Below are positions 8,020-15,803 of a DNA stretch of 64,000 nucleotides, piece after piece; within the stretch, counting starts at the first letter, position 1, and each line of letters begins with the position of its first letter. Source of the DNA: Mucilaginibacter achroorhodeus (GTDB lineage: Bacteria > Bacteroidota > Bacteroidia > Sphingobacteriales > Sphingobacteriaceae); assembly GCF_007846095.1 (NCBI RefSeq), contig NZ_VOEI01000001.1:868001-932000 (forward strand), written 5' to 3'. The notes beneath the pieces were generated by a model that saw nothing but the letters and a program-made list of their open reading frames with translations, searched no databases and was not told the origin of the DNA. A program made the position numbers and the translations under genes.

Positions 8020-8823
8020 ATGGCGATGAAACATTTTGGCCTCATAGGTTACCCGCTTTCGCATTCGTTCTCAAAAAAATACTTTACTGAAAAATTTGAG
8101 AAAGAGGGCATTGAAGATTGCACGTACGAACTTTACCCTTTAGAAAATATTAACAACCTTCCAAAGCTGTTACATAAGCATCCACATTTATGTGGCTTAA
8201 ATGTTACCATCCCTCACAAAATATCTGTACTAAAACACCTGGACTGGATTGAACACGACGCCAAACGTGTTGGCGCAGTAAATTGTATTAAGGTAATTTC
8301 ACAGAGCCCGGTTTCCACCGCTTTCTCCGGCGAGGTTGCATTTAATAATGACGACCTGTTTCTTGAAGGCCATAATACTGACATATATGGCTTCGATACT
8401 TCCTTAGGGCCACTCATAAATGATAGTTTCGATAAAGCCCTTATTCTTGGTGACGGTGGCGCAGCGCGGGCGGTTAAATGCTCATTGGAGAACAGGGGCA
8501 TTACTTATACCACCGTTACGCGTAAGCGCGTTGAAGGCGGCATCTTGTTTGAGGAATTAACAGCCGAGCACATTCAAGAAAACAGGCTTATCATCAACAC
8601 AACGCCTTTGGGCACCTACCCCAATATTGATGAATGCCCTCCTATACCGTACGAGGCAATTACACATAGAAATGTATTGTTTGACCTGGTATATAATCCT
8701 GCAGAAACCTTATTTTTAAAGAAGGGTGCAGAACACGGCGCAACAATAAAAAATGGTTACGAAATGTTGGTTTTACAAGCCGAAAAAGCCTGGGAAATAT
8801 GGAATTCAAACAAAATAAAATAA
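8020..8823 (+). CDS. aroE: Shikimate dehydrogenase
   Basis: This cytosolic enzyme reduces 3-dehydroshikimate to shikimate with NADPH in aromatic amino acid synthesis. The 267 residues contain GYPLSHSFSKKYF (substrate site), NVTIPHK with the catalytic Lys, HNTDIYGF, and the NADP-binding loop GDGGAARAV. The end NGYEMLVLQAEKAWEIW is typical of Bacteroidota AroE. Between VGAVNCIKV and GHNTDIYGF there is an unusually long segment (SQSPVSTAFSGEVAFNNDDL) where most homologues have only a few residues. The gene overlaps gldD by 25 bases. A second in-frame ATG at 8026 is also possible. Confidence 0.93.
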   Translation: MAMKHFGLIGYPLSHSFSKKYFTEKFEKEGIEDCTYELYPLENINNLPKLLHKHPHLCGLNVTIPHKISVLKHLDWIEHDAKRVGAVNCIKVISQSPVSTAFSGEVAFNNDDLFLEGHNTDIYGFDTSLGPLINDSFDKALILGDGGAARAVKCSLENRGITYTTVTRKRVEGGILFEELTAEHIQENRLIINTTPLGTYPNIDECPPIPYEAITHRNVLFDLVYNPAETLFLKKGAEHGATIKNGYEMLVLQAEKAWEIWNSNKIK

Positions 8824-9395
8824 AAGGTTTCCTGATGGTGCTAACCTTCGCTTTCTTAGCGGTTGGTTGCGGTGGTAACGACTTTTCGCCTAAGCCCCGT
8901 GGATATTTCCGCATTGAGTTTCCTAAAAAGGCCTACCAGGAATATAACCAGGGTTGTCCGTTTACCTTTCAATATCCTGTTTATGGTAAAATAGAGGCCG
9001 ACAAGTCGCCCGGGGCTAAGCCCTGCTGGCAAAATATCCAGTTCCCGCAATTTAATGCAACACTGCACTTAAGCTATCAGCCGGTAACATCTAAAAAGGA
9101 ATTCAATGAACTGATAGAAGACGCGCATAAACTGAGCTTTAAGCATACGGTAAAAGCGACTTCCATTGACGAAGGCGTTATCCACTACCCCGATCGTAAA
9201 GTTTACGGCATATATTACACTATCGACGGCAATGCAGCATCATCCGCCCAGTTTTTCCTTACTGATAGCACCAAGCATTATCTCAGGGGCGCACTATATT
9301 TCAATACTGAGCCACGCCTCGATTCGATACAGCCTGTTCTTACTTTTATCAAAAAGGATGTAGATGTGATGATCAAGAGTTTTAAGTGGAAATAG
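8799..9395 (+). CDS. gldD: Gliding motility lipoprotein GldD
   Basis: This 198-residue lipoprotein is needed for gliding in Flavobacterium and is conserved across Bacteroidota, including non-gliding species. The N-terminus has Lys residues, a hydrophobic core and the lipobox LAVGC, so Cys24 should be lipidated. The conserved opening PKPRGYFRIEFPKKAYQ follows directly, then CPFTFQYPVYGKI and KPCWQNIQFPQF. Start at 8799 inside aroE keeps the basic N-terminus; an ATG at 8835 would remove it. Of the motility genes, only gldD is in this window. Confidence 0.93.
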   Translation: MEFKQNKIKGFLMVLTFAFLAVGCGGNDFSPKPRGYFRIEFPKKAYQEYNQGCPFTFQYPVYGKIEADKSPGAKPCWQNIQFPQFNATLHLSYQPVTSKKEFNELIEDAHKLSFKHTVKATSIDEGVIHYPDRKVYGIYYTIDGNAASSAQFFLTDSTKHYLRGALYFNTEPRLDSIQPVLTFIKKDVDVMIKSFKWK

Positions 9396-9499
9396 GAAAG
9401 TTAGAAGATAAGAGGCGAAAGGTTAAGGGTTTTGTAATCCCCGCCCGCAAAAACCTTTTGCCTTTTAGCTTTCACCCTTTACCTTTCAACTCAATACCC
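9396..9499. repeat. Imperfect palindromic element between gldD and the MBL hydrolase gene
   Basis: The gap is filled by purine-rich words (GAAAGTTAGAAGATAAG, GAAAGGTTAAGGGTTTTG) on the left. Their approximate reverse complements (CAAAAACCTTTTGCC, CTTTCACCCTTTACCTTTC) lie on the right. It is one of several such elements in this window. It ends just before the promoter of the next gene. Confidence 0.55.
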
Positions 9500-9507
9500 T
9501 ACCTTTG
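9500..9507 (+). promoter_or_regulatory. -7 promoter element of a probably leaderless gene
   Basis: TACCTTTG is a perfect match to TAnnTTTG and lies only 4 bases before the ATG at 9512. Transcription should therefore begin at or next to the start codon. It is the main reason for choosing 9512 as the start of the hydrolase. Confidence 0.65.
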
Positions 9508-9511
9508 CCCC

Positions 9512-10147
9512 ATGGCTAAAGTTCAGTCCTTTGTTAATAATCCTTACCAGGAGAATACCTATATCCTTTTTGATGAAACAGGCGAATGCGCTATCATCGA
9601 TCCGGGTATGTATACACGGCCCGAGCAGGATGCCGTTGTAAATTTTATTAAGGATAATAACCTTAAACCGGTATTGCTACTGAATACACACTGCCATGTA
9701 GACCATATACTGGGCAACCGCTTTGTGTTTGAGCAGTACGGACTAAAACCTCAATTTCATGAAGGGGAATCAGAAACGCTTGCTGCTGTAGTGGCATATG
9801 CCCCGGCCATGGGTTTCAGGTACGATGCTTCGCCTTTGCCTGATACCTTTCTACCGGAAACCGGCACCATAATCTTCGGGGATACCACGTTAGAGCTGAT
9901 CTTTGCACCGGGCCATTCGCCTGCCAGCTTATGTTTTTACGATAAGAAAGATAATATTTTGATAGGGGGCGATGTGCTATTCCGCCAAAGTATCGGACGT
10001 ACCGATCTGCCGGGTGGCAACTATTCTACACTTATCAAAAGCATCGAAGAAAAACTTTTCGCCCTGCCTGATGATTGTACCGTTTATCCTGGCCACGGTC
10101 CCGAAACAACAATCGGTTTCGAAAAACAACATAATCCCTATCTGTAG
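9512..10147 (+). CDS. MBL-fold metallo-hydrolase (glyoxalase II-like)
   Basis: This 211-residue cytosolic hydrolase has all metal-binding motifs of the metallo-beta-lactamase fold: THCHVDH (HxHxDH, near residue 58), APGHSPAS, GGDVLF and VYPGHGPET. The short length and the lack of the glutathione-binding tail put it with YcbL-like hydrolases, often annotated as hydroxyacylglutathione hydrolase. The substrate is uncertain. The frame is open upstream to 9386, but that stretch is repeat sequence. The ATG at 9512 begins MAKVQSFVNNPYQENTY, the usual N-terminus. Confidence 0.9.
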   Translation: MAKVQSFVNNPYQENTYILFDETGECAIIDPGMYTRPEQDAVVNFIKDNNLKPVLLLNTHCHVDHILGNRFVFEQYGLKPQFHEGESETLAAVVAYAPAMGFRYDASPLPDTFLPETGTIIFGDTTLELIFAPGHSPASLCFYDKKDNILIGGDVLFRQSIGRTDLPGGNYSTLIKSIEEKLFALPDDCTVYPGHGPETTIGFEKQHNPYL

Positions 10148-10173
10148 GTTATAAAGGCAATCATCCAAGCACA

Positions 10174-11400
10174 TTGAACACCTCCATTTACATAGCTAAG
10201 CGTTACCTGTTCTCTAAGAAACAAACACACGCCATTAACATCATATCGGGTATATCCATGTTGGGTGTATTGGTGGGTAGTGCGGCATTGATCATTATTT
10301 TGTCAGTCTTTAACGGTTTGGAAAAGGTGATCCTGAGTTTGTACAGCAACTTTACACCCGAGCTTAAGATAGAACCGCGCCTCGGTAAGACCTTTAATCC
10401 CGACGAGCCATATTTTCAAGCGCTTAGAAAAGACCCGCGCATTGTTTCGTTTACCGAAGTGTTGCAGGAGCGCGCGTTGATCAAATATGCCGATCGTTCT
10501 TTCATAGGTACCGTTAAAGGCGTAAGCGACGATTTTTTAAAAGGCCGCCATTTAGATAGTACTATACAGTTCGGTTCATTTACGCTTAAAGATAAGGGTG
10601 CAGATTATGCCGTCATCGGCGCAACGGTGCAAGGTTCCCTTGGTGTAAGTTTGAAAGACCAGTTTACGCCCATGCAGGTTTTTTCGCCAAAACGTACTGC
10701 CGGCAACTCAACCAATCCCATGAACGATTTTGTGTTCCGTTCAATACAACCTTCGGGCGTGTTTGGCATACAGGCTGATTTTGATGATATCGTTATCACA
10801 CCGCTCGAGTTTACCCGCGACCTGCTTGACGAACCAAACCGGGTATCCTCTTTAGACATTAACTTTAAGCCGGGCACCGATCTGGATGAAGTGCAGGAAA
10901 GCATCCTTGAAAAAATTGAAAAGAACTACACGGTTAAAAACAGGAAGGAGCAGAATACCAGCTTGTACAAAACCATCAATTTTGAGCGCTGGTCAATATT
11001 CATGATCCTCGTTTTTGTGCTTATTATAGCGCTGTTTAACATTGTAGGCTCGTTGACTATGCTGGTGATAGATAAGCGAAAGGACATTGCCATTTTAACC
11101 AGCCTTGGTGCCAATAAATCATTGATACAAGGCATCTTCTTTTTAGAGGGGATGATGATATCGCTTATTGGGTGCGTTGCAGGCTTAGCTATTGGTACCA
11201 TCGTTTGTTTGGCTCAGATGTATTTCAAACTGATCAAAATGGGCTCAAGTCTGTCTGTGTTGGATGCCTATCCGGTAGCATTTAAACTAAGCGATTTTGG
11301 CCTTGTTTTTTTAACCGTGATAGGTATAGCGGTTATCGCTTCAGGTATAAGCGCACGTTTAAGCGTAAGGCAATTGGATGAGCTTAAGAAAGACTTGTAA
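10174..11400 (+). CDS. ABC transporter permease of the LolC/LolE (FtsX-like) type
   Basis: This 408-residue inner-membrane protein has the MacB/LolE topology: one membrane helix near the N-terminus (about 24-46), a large periplasmic domain (about 50-270), and three helices at the C-terminus (about 276-296, 320-345, 370-390). IAKRYLFSKKQTHAINIISGISMLGV is the typical opening of lipoprotein-releasing permeases. It probably helps extract lipoproteins from the inner membrane, but no ATPase partner is nearby. The start is TTG at 10174; no better ATG exists before the first helix. rbfA follows, as is common in this phylum. Confidence 0.88.
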   Translation: MNTSIYIAKRYLFSKKQTHAINIISGISMLGVLVGSAALIIILSVFNGLEKVILSLYSNFTPELKIEPRLGKTFNPDEPYFQALRKDPRIVSFTEVLQERALIKYADRSFIGTVKGVSDDFLKGRHLDSTIQFGSFTLKDKGADYAVIGATVQGSLGVSLKDQFTPMQVFSPKRTAGNSTNPMNDFVFRSIQPSGVFGIQADFDDIVITPLEFTRDLLDEPNRVSSLDINFKPGTDLDEVQESILEKIEKNYTVKNRKEQNTSLYKTINFERWSIFMILVFVLIIALFNIVGSLTMLVIDKRKDIAILTSLGANKSLIQGIFFLEGMMISLIGCVAGLAIGTIVCLAQMYFKLIKMGSSLSVLDAYPVAFKLSDFGLVFLTVIGIAVIASGISARLSVRQLDELKKDL

Positions 11401-11637
11401 AAGTTCAAAGTCGAAAGCTTATTCGATCCCCTCTTTCCGCGCAGCGAAGAGAGGGGCAACAAGCGAGAGCGATGTCGGGGTGAGTCAAATCTGCGGGCAG
11501 TTAACACAAGTTATTTTAACCAACAGGGATTAGGGTGTTATCCCAGCAGTAACTATTAAAATAAAATCATAGCTTTAGGTATTACCCGGCTTATCAATTA
11601 ATTAAAAACTCAATCGCCCAAAGGGCGTTACAATACT
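11401..11637. repeat. Intergenic region with imperfect GC-rich palindrome
   Basis: The first half holds an imperfect stem (CCCCTCTTTCC near 11429 with GAAGAGAGGGG near 11445) followed by AAGCGAGAGCGATGTCGGGGTGAG, in the style of the word palindromes seen elsewhere in the window. The rest is AT-rich and presumably carries the rbfA promoter. I see no gene. Confidence 0.4.
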
Positions 11638-12015
11638 ATGGAATCTAAACGTCAGCAAAAATTTGCCGGGGTAATTCAGGAAGACCTGGCCGCAATATTT
11701 CAGCGCGAGGGCATGAACTACCTGCCAAACACACTGGTTACCATCACTAAAGTACGCGTTACGCCAGATCTGGCAATTGCACGTGTTTTCCTCAGCTTTT
11801 TTAATCATACCAATACGCAGCAGTCGCTGGCAACCGTAAAGTCGCACGCATCAGAGATACGTTATAAATTGGGCGCGCGCATTAAAGACCAGGTAAGGGT
11901 TATCCCGCAGCTTGAGTTTTTTGTGGATGATACCAATGAGTACGTTGAGCGTATGGACAAGATATTCGATAAAATAAGCAAGGAAGACCGCCAGCCTGAT
12001 ACCGACGAAAACTAA
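11638..12015 (+). CDS. rbfA: 30S ribosome-binding factor RbfA
   Basis: This 125-residue protein assists late maturation of the 30S subunit and processing of the 16S rRNA 5' end, and is important in the cold. The family pattern is clear: KRQQKFAGVIQEDLAAIFQRE at the N-terminus, ITKVRVTPDLAIARVFLSFF in the KH-like core, and IPQLEFFVDDTNEYVERMDKIFD near the end. The length is normal. The M23 peptidase gene starts 5 bases after its stop, so the two are likely co-transcribed. Confidence 0.93.
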   Translation: MESKRQQKFAGVIQEDLAAIFQREGMNYLPNTLVTITKVRVTPDLAIARVFLSFFNHTNTQQSLATVKSHASEIRYKLGARIKDQVRVIPQLEFFVDDTNEYVERMDKIFDKISKEDRQPDTDEN

Positions 12016-12019
12016 GCTG

Positions 12020-12724
12020 ATGACTGCTACCGAAAAGCTGGCAACTTATATAAAGGCAAATCCTAACGCTTTTGGGAAATTGGTAGATCTGGATCCTGTA
12101 CATGATAAACTGTACCCGCTTGATCTTACCATTTCAAATACAGAACTGACACCAGAGCTATTAGCAGATACCGCTGCTTTTAGCGCCTGGGTGGATGGTC
12201 GCCTGGCCGTTAACAATTGTCGTTATGCAGTTGGTGGCTACATGGAACATCGTTCGGTTTATAATCGCAGTCAGCTTTTTAATGCAGATGGTGAACCGCG
12301 CCGCCTGCACCTGGGGGTAGATATCTGGGGGCCGGCTGGCACGCCGGTTTATGCGCCTGTTGCTGGCACCGTTCATAGCTTTGCAGATAACAACAATTTT
12401 GGCGATTATGGGCCAACCATCATCCTGCAGTATCAGTTTACCGGCTTTACCCTATATAGCTTGTACGGTCATTTAAGTCGCGAAAGTATTGAGGGCCTTC
12501 ATGAAGGTATGGTGATCCAGAAGAACCAGCTGATAGCAACTTTCGGTGATGCTTCTGAAAACGGCAGTTGGCCGCCGCATCTTCATTTTCAACTAATGCT
12601 GGATATTGGCGATGCAAATGGCGATTATCCCGGGGTAGGCTATTATAGCCGCAGAGGCGAGTATGACCAAAACATTCCTGACCCGGAGCTGGTTTTAAAC
12701 TTTGCTAATGCCATAAAAGCGTAA
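12020..12724 (+). CDS. M23 (LytM) family peptidase domain protein
   Basis: The 234-residue protein contains a zinc endopeptidase domain from about residue 75. HLGVDIWGPAGTPVYAPVAGTV carries the HxxxD metal ligands, LYGHLS the next His, and PPHLHFQL the HxH motif. Usual targets are peptidoglycan cross-bridges, but no signal peptide is visible at the N-terminus, so it may be cytosolic or exported in another way. Related short forms in Bacteroidota are annotated only as peptidase M23. It follows rbfA by 4 bases. Confidence 0.85.
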   Translation: MTATEKLATYIKANPNAFGKLVDLDPVHDKLYPLDLTISNTELTPELLADTAAFSAWVDGRLAVNNCRYAVGGYMEHRSVYNRSQLFNADGEPRRLHLGVDIWGPAGTPVYAPVAGTVHSFADNNNFGDYGPTIILQYQFTGFTLYSLYGHLSRESIEGLHEGMVIQKNQLIATFGDASENGSWPPHLHFQLMLDIGDANGDYPGVGYYSRRGEYDQNIPDPELVLNFANAIKA

Positions 12725-12782
12725 GCTTTATGTAACGGGTTTATTATGCATACATACCGATTGCATATTTAACATTAGTGCT

Positions 12783-12790
12783 TATATTTG
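12783..12790 (+). promoter_or_regulatory. -7 promoter element of pdhB
   Basis: TATATTTG is a perfect TAnnTTTG match 30 bases before the ATG at 12821, with a TTG about 20 bases upstream as a possible -33 element. Confidence 0.55.
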
Positions 12791-12820
12791 CCTCGCTAAA
12801 AACTTCATTTTAATAATATA

Positions 12821-13804
12821 ATGAGAGAAATACAATTCAGAGAAGCGCTACGTGAAGCCATGCAGGAAGAAATGCGCAACGATCAGAATATCTACCTTAT
12901 GGGCGAAGAGGTTGCCGAATACAACGGTGCCTACAAAGTAAGCCAGGGTATGCTTGATGAATTTGGTGCAAAACGTATCATTGATACGCCTATCTCTGAG
13001 TTAGGATTTGCAGGTATCGGTATCGGTTCGGCCATGAATGGCCTACGCCCTATCATCGAGTTCATGACGTTCAACTTCTCGTTGGTAGCTATTGACCAGA
13101 TCATCAACGGCGCCGCTAAAATGATGTCAATGAGTGGTGGTCAGTTCTCTGTACCAATTGTATTCCGAGGCCCTACCGGTAACGCAGGTATGCTTAGCTC
13201 GCAGCACAGCCAATGTTTTGAAAACTGGTATGCTAACTGCCCGGGCTTAAAAGTTGTGGTTCCATCAAACCCGTATGATGCAAAAGGGCTTTTAAAGTCA
13301 TCTATCTTAGATCCGGATCCGGTGATCTTTATGGAGTCTGAATTAATGTACGGTGATAAAGGCGAGGTGCCTGAAGAAACCTACTACATAGAATTAGGCA
13401 AAGCAAAAGTTGTTAAAGAAGGCACAGATGTAACGTTGGTTGGCTTTGGTAAGATCATGAAGGTGGTTATTGCTGCTGCTGCCGAATTGGAAAAAGAAGG
13501 CATCAATGCTGAAGTGATAGACTTACGTACTGTTCGCCCTATTGATTATGCTACTGTTATCGAATCGGTTAAGAAAACAAACCGTTTAGTGATCATCGAA
13601 GAAAGCTGGCCATTAGGCTCAATAGCTACTGAGGTTGCCTTTAAGGTACAAAAAGATGCATTTGATTATTTAGATGCACCTATCCTGCGCCTAACCGGTG
13701 GCGACGTACCATTGCCGTACGCACCAACCCTTATCCAGGAATACCTACCAAACCCAGAGCGCCTGGTTAAAGCCGTTAAAGAGGTAATGTACGTTGCTAA
13801 GTAA
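12821..13804 (+). CDS. pdhB: Pyruvate dehydrogenase E1 component, beta subunit
   Basis: This 327-residue transketolase-like subunit pairs with E1 alpha to decarboxylate pyruvate with thiamine diphosphate. It shows FREALREAMQEEMRND, MGEEVAEYNGAYKVSQGM, the conserved DTPISELGFAGIGIGSAM, and IIEESWPLGSIATEVAF. The length matches Bacteroidota PdhB. The alpha subunit and the E2/E3 subunits are not in this window. A separate fused alpha-beta E1 is encoded at 25089. The gene is monocistronic by appearance: own promoter and strong terminator. Confidence 0.93.
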   Translation: MREIQFREALREAMQEEMRNDQNIYLMGEEVAEYNGAYKVSQGMLDEFGAKRIIDTPISELGFAGIGIGSAMNGLRPIIEFMTFNFSLVAIDQIINGAAKMMSMSGGQFSVPIVFRGPTGNAGMLSSQHSQCFENWYANCPGLKVVVPSNPYDAKGLLKSSILDPDPVIFMESELMYGDKGEVPEETYYIELGKAKVVKEGTDVTLVGFGKIMKVVIAAAAELEKEGINAEVIDLRTVRPIDYATVIESVKKTNRLVIIEESWPLGSIATEVAFKVQKDAFDYLDAPILRLTGGDVPLPYAPTLIQEYLPNPERLVKAVKEVMYVAK

Positions 13805-13825
13805 TTAGCAGTAAACAGATATATT

Positions 13826-13858
13826 GAAACGCCCGCCTACTGCGGGCGTTTTTGTTTC
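13826..13858 (+). terminator. Terminator after pdhB
   Basis: AACGCCCGC (near 13829) pairs with GCGGGCGTT (near 13843) around a short loop, followed by TTTGTTT. Confidence 0.85.
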
Positions 13859-13867
13859 AAGGCCTCT

Positions 13868-13998
13868 TATTGTCATTTCGACAGAGCAGAGGGGGCAGGC
13901 TTATTGAGTGCAGGGGCGACGAGAAATCTTCTGCATACAACAAGTAAGCGCATAACGTAGAAGATTTCCCCTCGCTGTCGCTTATTCGAAACGACAAT
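13868..13998. repeat. Large imperfect palindrome of the TGTCATTTCGA type
   Basis: The outer arms TATTGTCATTTCGA (13868-13881) and TCGAAACGACAATA (13986-13999) match with one mismatch. Inner arms CGACGAGAAATCTTCTGC and GTAGAAGATTTCCCCTCG match with few mismatches. Elements of this form, with GAGAAATCTTC cores, are dispersed in many Sphingobacteriaceae genomes, to my recollection. It occupies most of the gap between the pdhB terminator and the yceD promoter; no gene is present there. Confidence 0.75.
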
Positions 13999-14085
13999 AG
14001 ACTACTATTTTCGCCCACCTTTTACCTTTCCTCTTTAACCCTTTGCCTTATTAAAAAAACACTTTCCTGTTTTAATAAAAATACC

Positions 14086-14093
14086 TACATTTG
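14086..14093 (+). promoter_or_regulatory. -7 promoter element for the yceD-rpmF-plsX-fabH run
   Basis: TACATTTG is a perfect TAnnTTTG match 18 bases before the TTG start at 14112. It is the only strong promoter signal before the lipid-synthesis run. Confidence 0.6.
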
Positions 14094-14111
14094 CGGGCTA
14101 ATTGTTGCTCA

Positions 14112-14633
14112 TTGAAATCGCTACGCACATATTCAATACCGTTCTCTGGCCTAAAGCTGGGCAAGCATTATTTTGAATACGAGATAAACGACGAGTTTTT
14201 CAGCGAGTTTGAATATTCGCTTGTAAAAAAGGCTAACCTGGTATGCAAATTAGAGCTTGATAAGCAGGAAACTATGCTTATCCTTAATTTTGACATAACC
14301 GGTACGGTTGCCGCCACCTGCGACAGGTGTTTGGCAGAGTATCAGCAGCCGGTTAATATACACGAGCAGCAAATTGCCCGCTTCACTGAAGACGAAATGG
14401 GCGAAGATGATGAAATTATTACCCTTGGCAAAAATGATCATGAGATAAACATTGCCGGGTTGATATATGAATATGTTACCGTTTCAATGCCGTTTATTGC
14501 AAATTGCAGCAACCAGGGCGACGGCAAACAATGTGATGAGGAAATGCTGAAAAACTTAAACAAGCTTTCAGTAAATGATGAACAGGAACAGAACGCAGAC
14601 CCGAGATGGGAAGCGCTCAAAAAATTAAAATAA
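14112..14633 (+). CDS. YceD/DUF177 family protein
   Basis: This 173-residue protein is of the DUF177 family, which is nearly always encoded before rpmF; in other bacteria YceD is linked to 23S rRNA abundance. The cysteines CDRCLAEYQQPV and CSNQGDGKQC form a probable zinc site. I place the start at TTG 14112 (giving MKSLRTYSIPF, the usual opening). The frame extends to 14091, but that includes the -7 element at 14086-14093. rpmF follows after 12 bases. Confidence 0.85.
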   Translation: MKSLRTYSIPFSGLKLGKHYFEYEINDEFFSEFEYSLVKKANLVCKLELDKQETMLILNFDITGTVAATCDRCLAEYQQPVNIHEQQIARFTEDEMGEDDEIITLGKNDHEINIAGLIYEYVTVSMPFIANCSNQGDGKQCDEEMLKNLNKLSVNDEQEQNADPRWEALKKLK

Positions 14634-14645
14634 TACAAAAAGGTT

Positions 14646-14837
14646 ATGGCACATCCAAAACGCAAAATTTCAAAATCAAGAAGAGATAAACGCAGAACGC
14701 ATTACAAAGCTGACGCTCCTTCATTAACTACTTGCCAAACTACCGGCGCAGTACACTTGCCGCACAGAGCTTACACTGTTGATGGTAACGTTTACTTCAA
14801 CGGCAAAATCCTTATTGAGAAAGCAGTAGCAGTTTAA
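14646..14837 (+). CDS. rpmF: 50S ribosomal protein L32
   Basis: This 63-residue basic protein opens with [16 protein letters not shown], the L32 signature. The zinc-ribbon form of L32 has four cysteines; here only one remains ([16 protein letters not shown]), so the protein should not bind zinc through a Cys4 ribbon. It sits in the classical yceD-rpmF-plsX-fabH order. Confidence 0.95.
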   Translation: MAHPKRKISKSRRDKRRTHYKADAPSLTTCQTTGAVHLPHRAYTVDGNVYFNGKILIEKAVAV

Positions 14838-14853
14838 GTTTAATTTTCTGAGA

Positions 14854-15792
14854 ATGAAGATTGGCTTAGACATTATGGGCGGTGATTACGCTCCTAAAGC
14901 GGCAGTTTTAGGGGCCATCGAAGCTTGTAAAACATTAACAGCCGGGCAAAAGCTTGTGCTAATTGGCGACAAGGATACAGCCCTTGCTATTCTCAATGAA
15001 AATAACTTTAGTGCTGATAACTTTGAGTTTGTACATACAACCGAAGTTATTGGTATGGGCGAACACCCAACTAAAGCGATTGTACAGAAACCCAACTCAA
15101 GTATTGCCGTAGGTTTCCAGATGCTTAAAGAAGGTGCTATTGATGCATTTTCATCGGCAGGGAATACAGGTGCTATGCTGGTTGGCAGTATGTTCAGCGT
15201 AAAAAATATACCCGGCGTTATACGCCCGGCCATGACTACCATAGTACCCAAACTTAAAGGAGGTTTGGGTATTATTTTAGATGTAGGAGCCAATGCCGAT
15301 TGCAAGCCTGATACGCTTTTGCAGTTTGGCGTTTTGGGCAGTCTGCTGGCCGAATCTGTTTATGGTATCCAAAACCCTCGTGTAGCGCTTATGAATATAG
15401 GCGAAGAAGAGGAAAAAGGCAATTTATTAAGCCTTGCAACCTACCCTTTAATGAAGGATACCAAATTATTTAACTTTGTGGGCAACGTAGAGGGCCGCGA
15501 CCTGTTTAACGATAATAATGATGTTATTGTATGCGATGGCTTTACAGGTAACGTGATCCTTAAACTGGCAGAATCGTTTTACGTTATTACCCTTAAAAAG
15601 AAGTTAAAAGACGAATTTCTTGATCGTTTTAATTATGAGCAATACGGCGGCAGCCCTATCTTAGGTGTAAACGCCCCTGTTGTTGTTGGCCACGGCATCT
15701 CAAGCCCCGAGGCTATCAAGAATATGGTGCTCCTTTCTAAAAACATGATCGAGACCAATCTTGTTGACAAAATAAAACTGGCTTTTCAGTAA
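14854..15792 (+). CDS. plsX: Phosphate acyltransferase PlsX
   Basis: This enzyme converts acyl-ACP to acyl phosphate, the first step of phosphatidic acid synthesis by the PlsX/PlsY route, and acts at the membrane surface. The 312 residues contain GLDIMGGDYAPKA at the N-terminus, FSAGNTGAM with the phosphate-binding region, LDVGANADCKP, MNIGEEEEKGN and CDGFTGNVILK. The length is slightly short but normal for the phylum. fabH follows after 11 bases. Confidence 0.95.
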   Translation: MKIGLDIMGGDYAPKAAVLGAIEACKTLTAGQKLVLIGDKDTALAILNENNFSADNFEFVHTTEVIGMGEHPTKAIVQKPNSSIAVGFQMLKEGAIDAFSSAGNTGAMLVGSMFSVKNIPGVIRPAMTTIVPKLKGGLGIILDVGANADCKPDTLLQFGVLGSLLAESVYGIQNPRVALMNIGEEEEKGNLLSLATYPLMKDTKLFNFVGNVEGRDLFNDNNDVIVCDGFTGNVILKLAESFYVITLKKKLKDEFLDRFNYEQYGGSPILGVNAPVVVGHGISSPEAIKNMVLLSKNMIETNLVDKIKLAFQ

Positions 15793-15803
15793 AAAATCAC
15801 AGA

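Noticed and set aside
14886-15305. Minus-strand frame opposite plsX
   Set aside because: Complement of a conserved essential gene; no family match.
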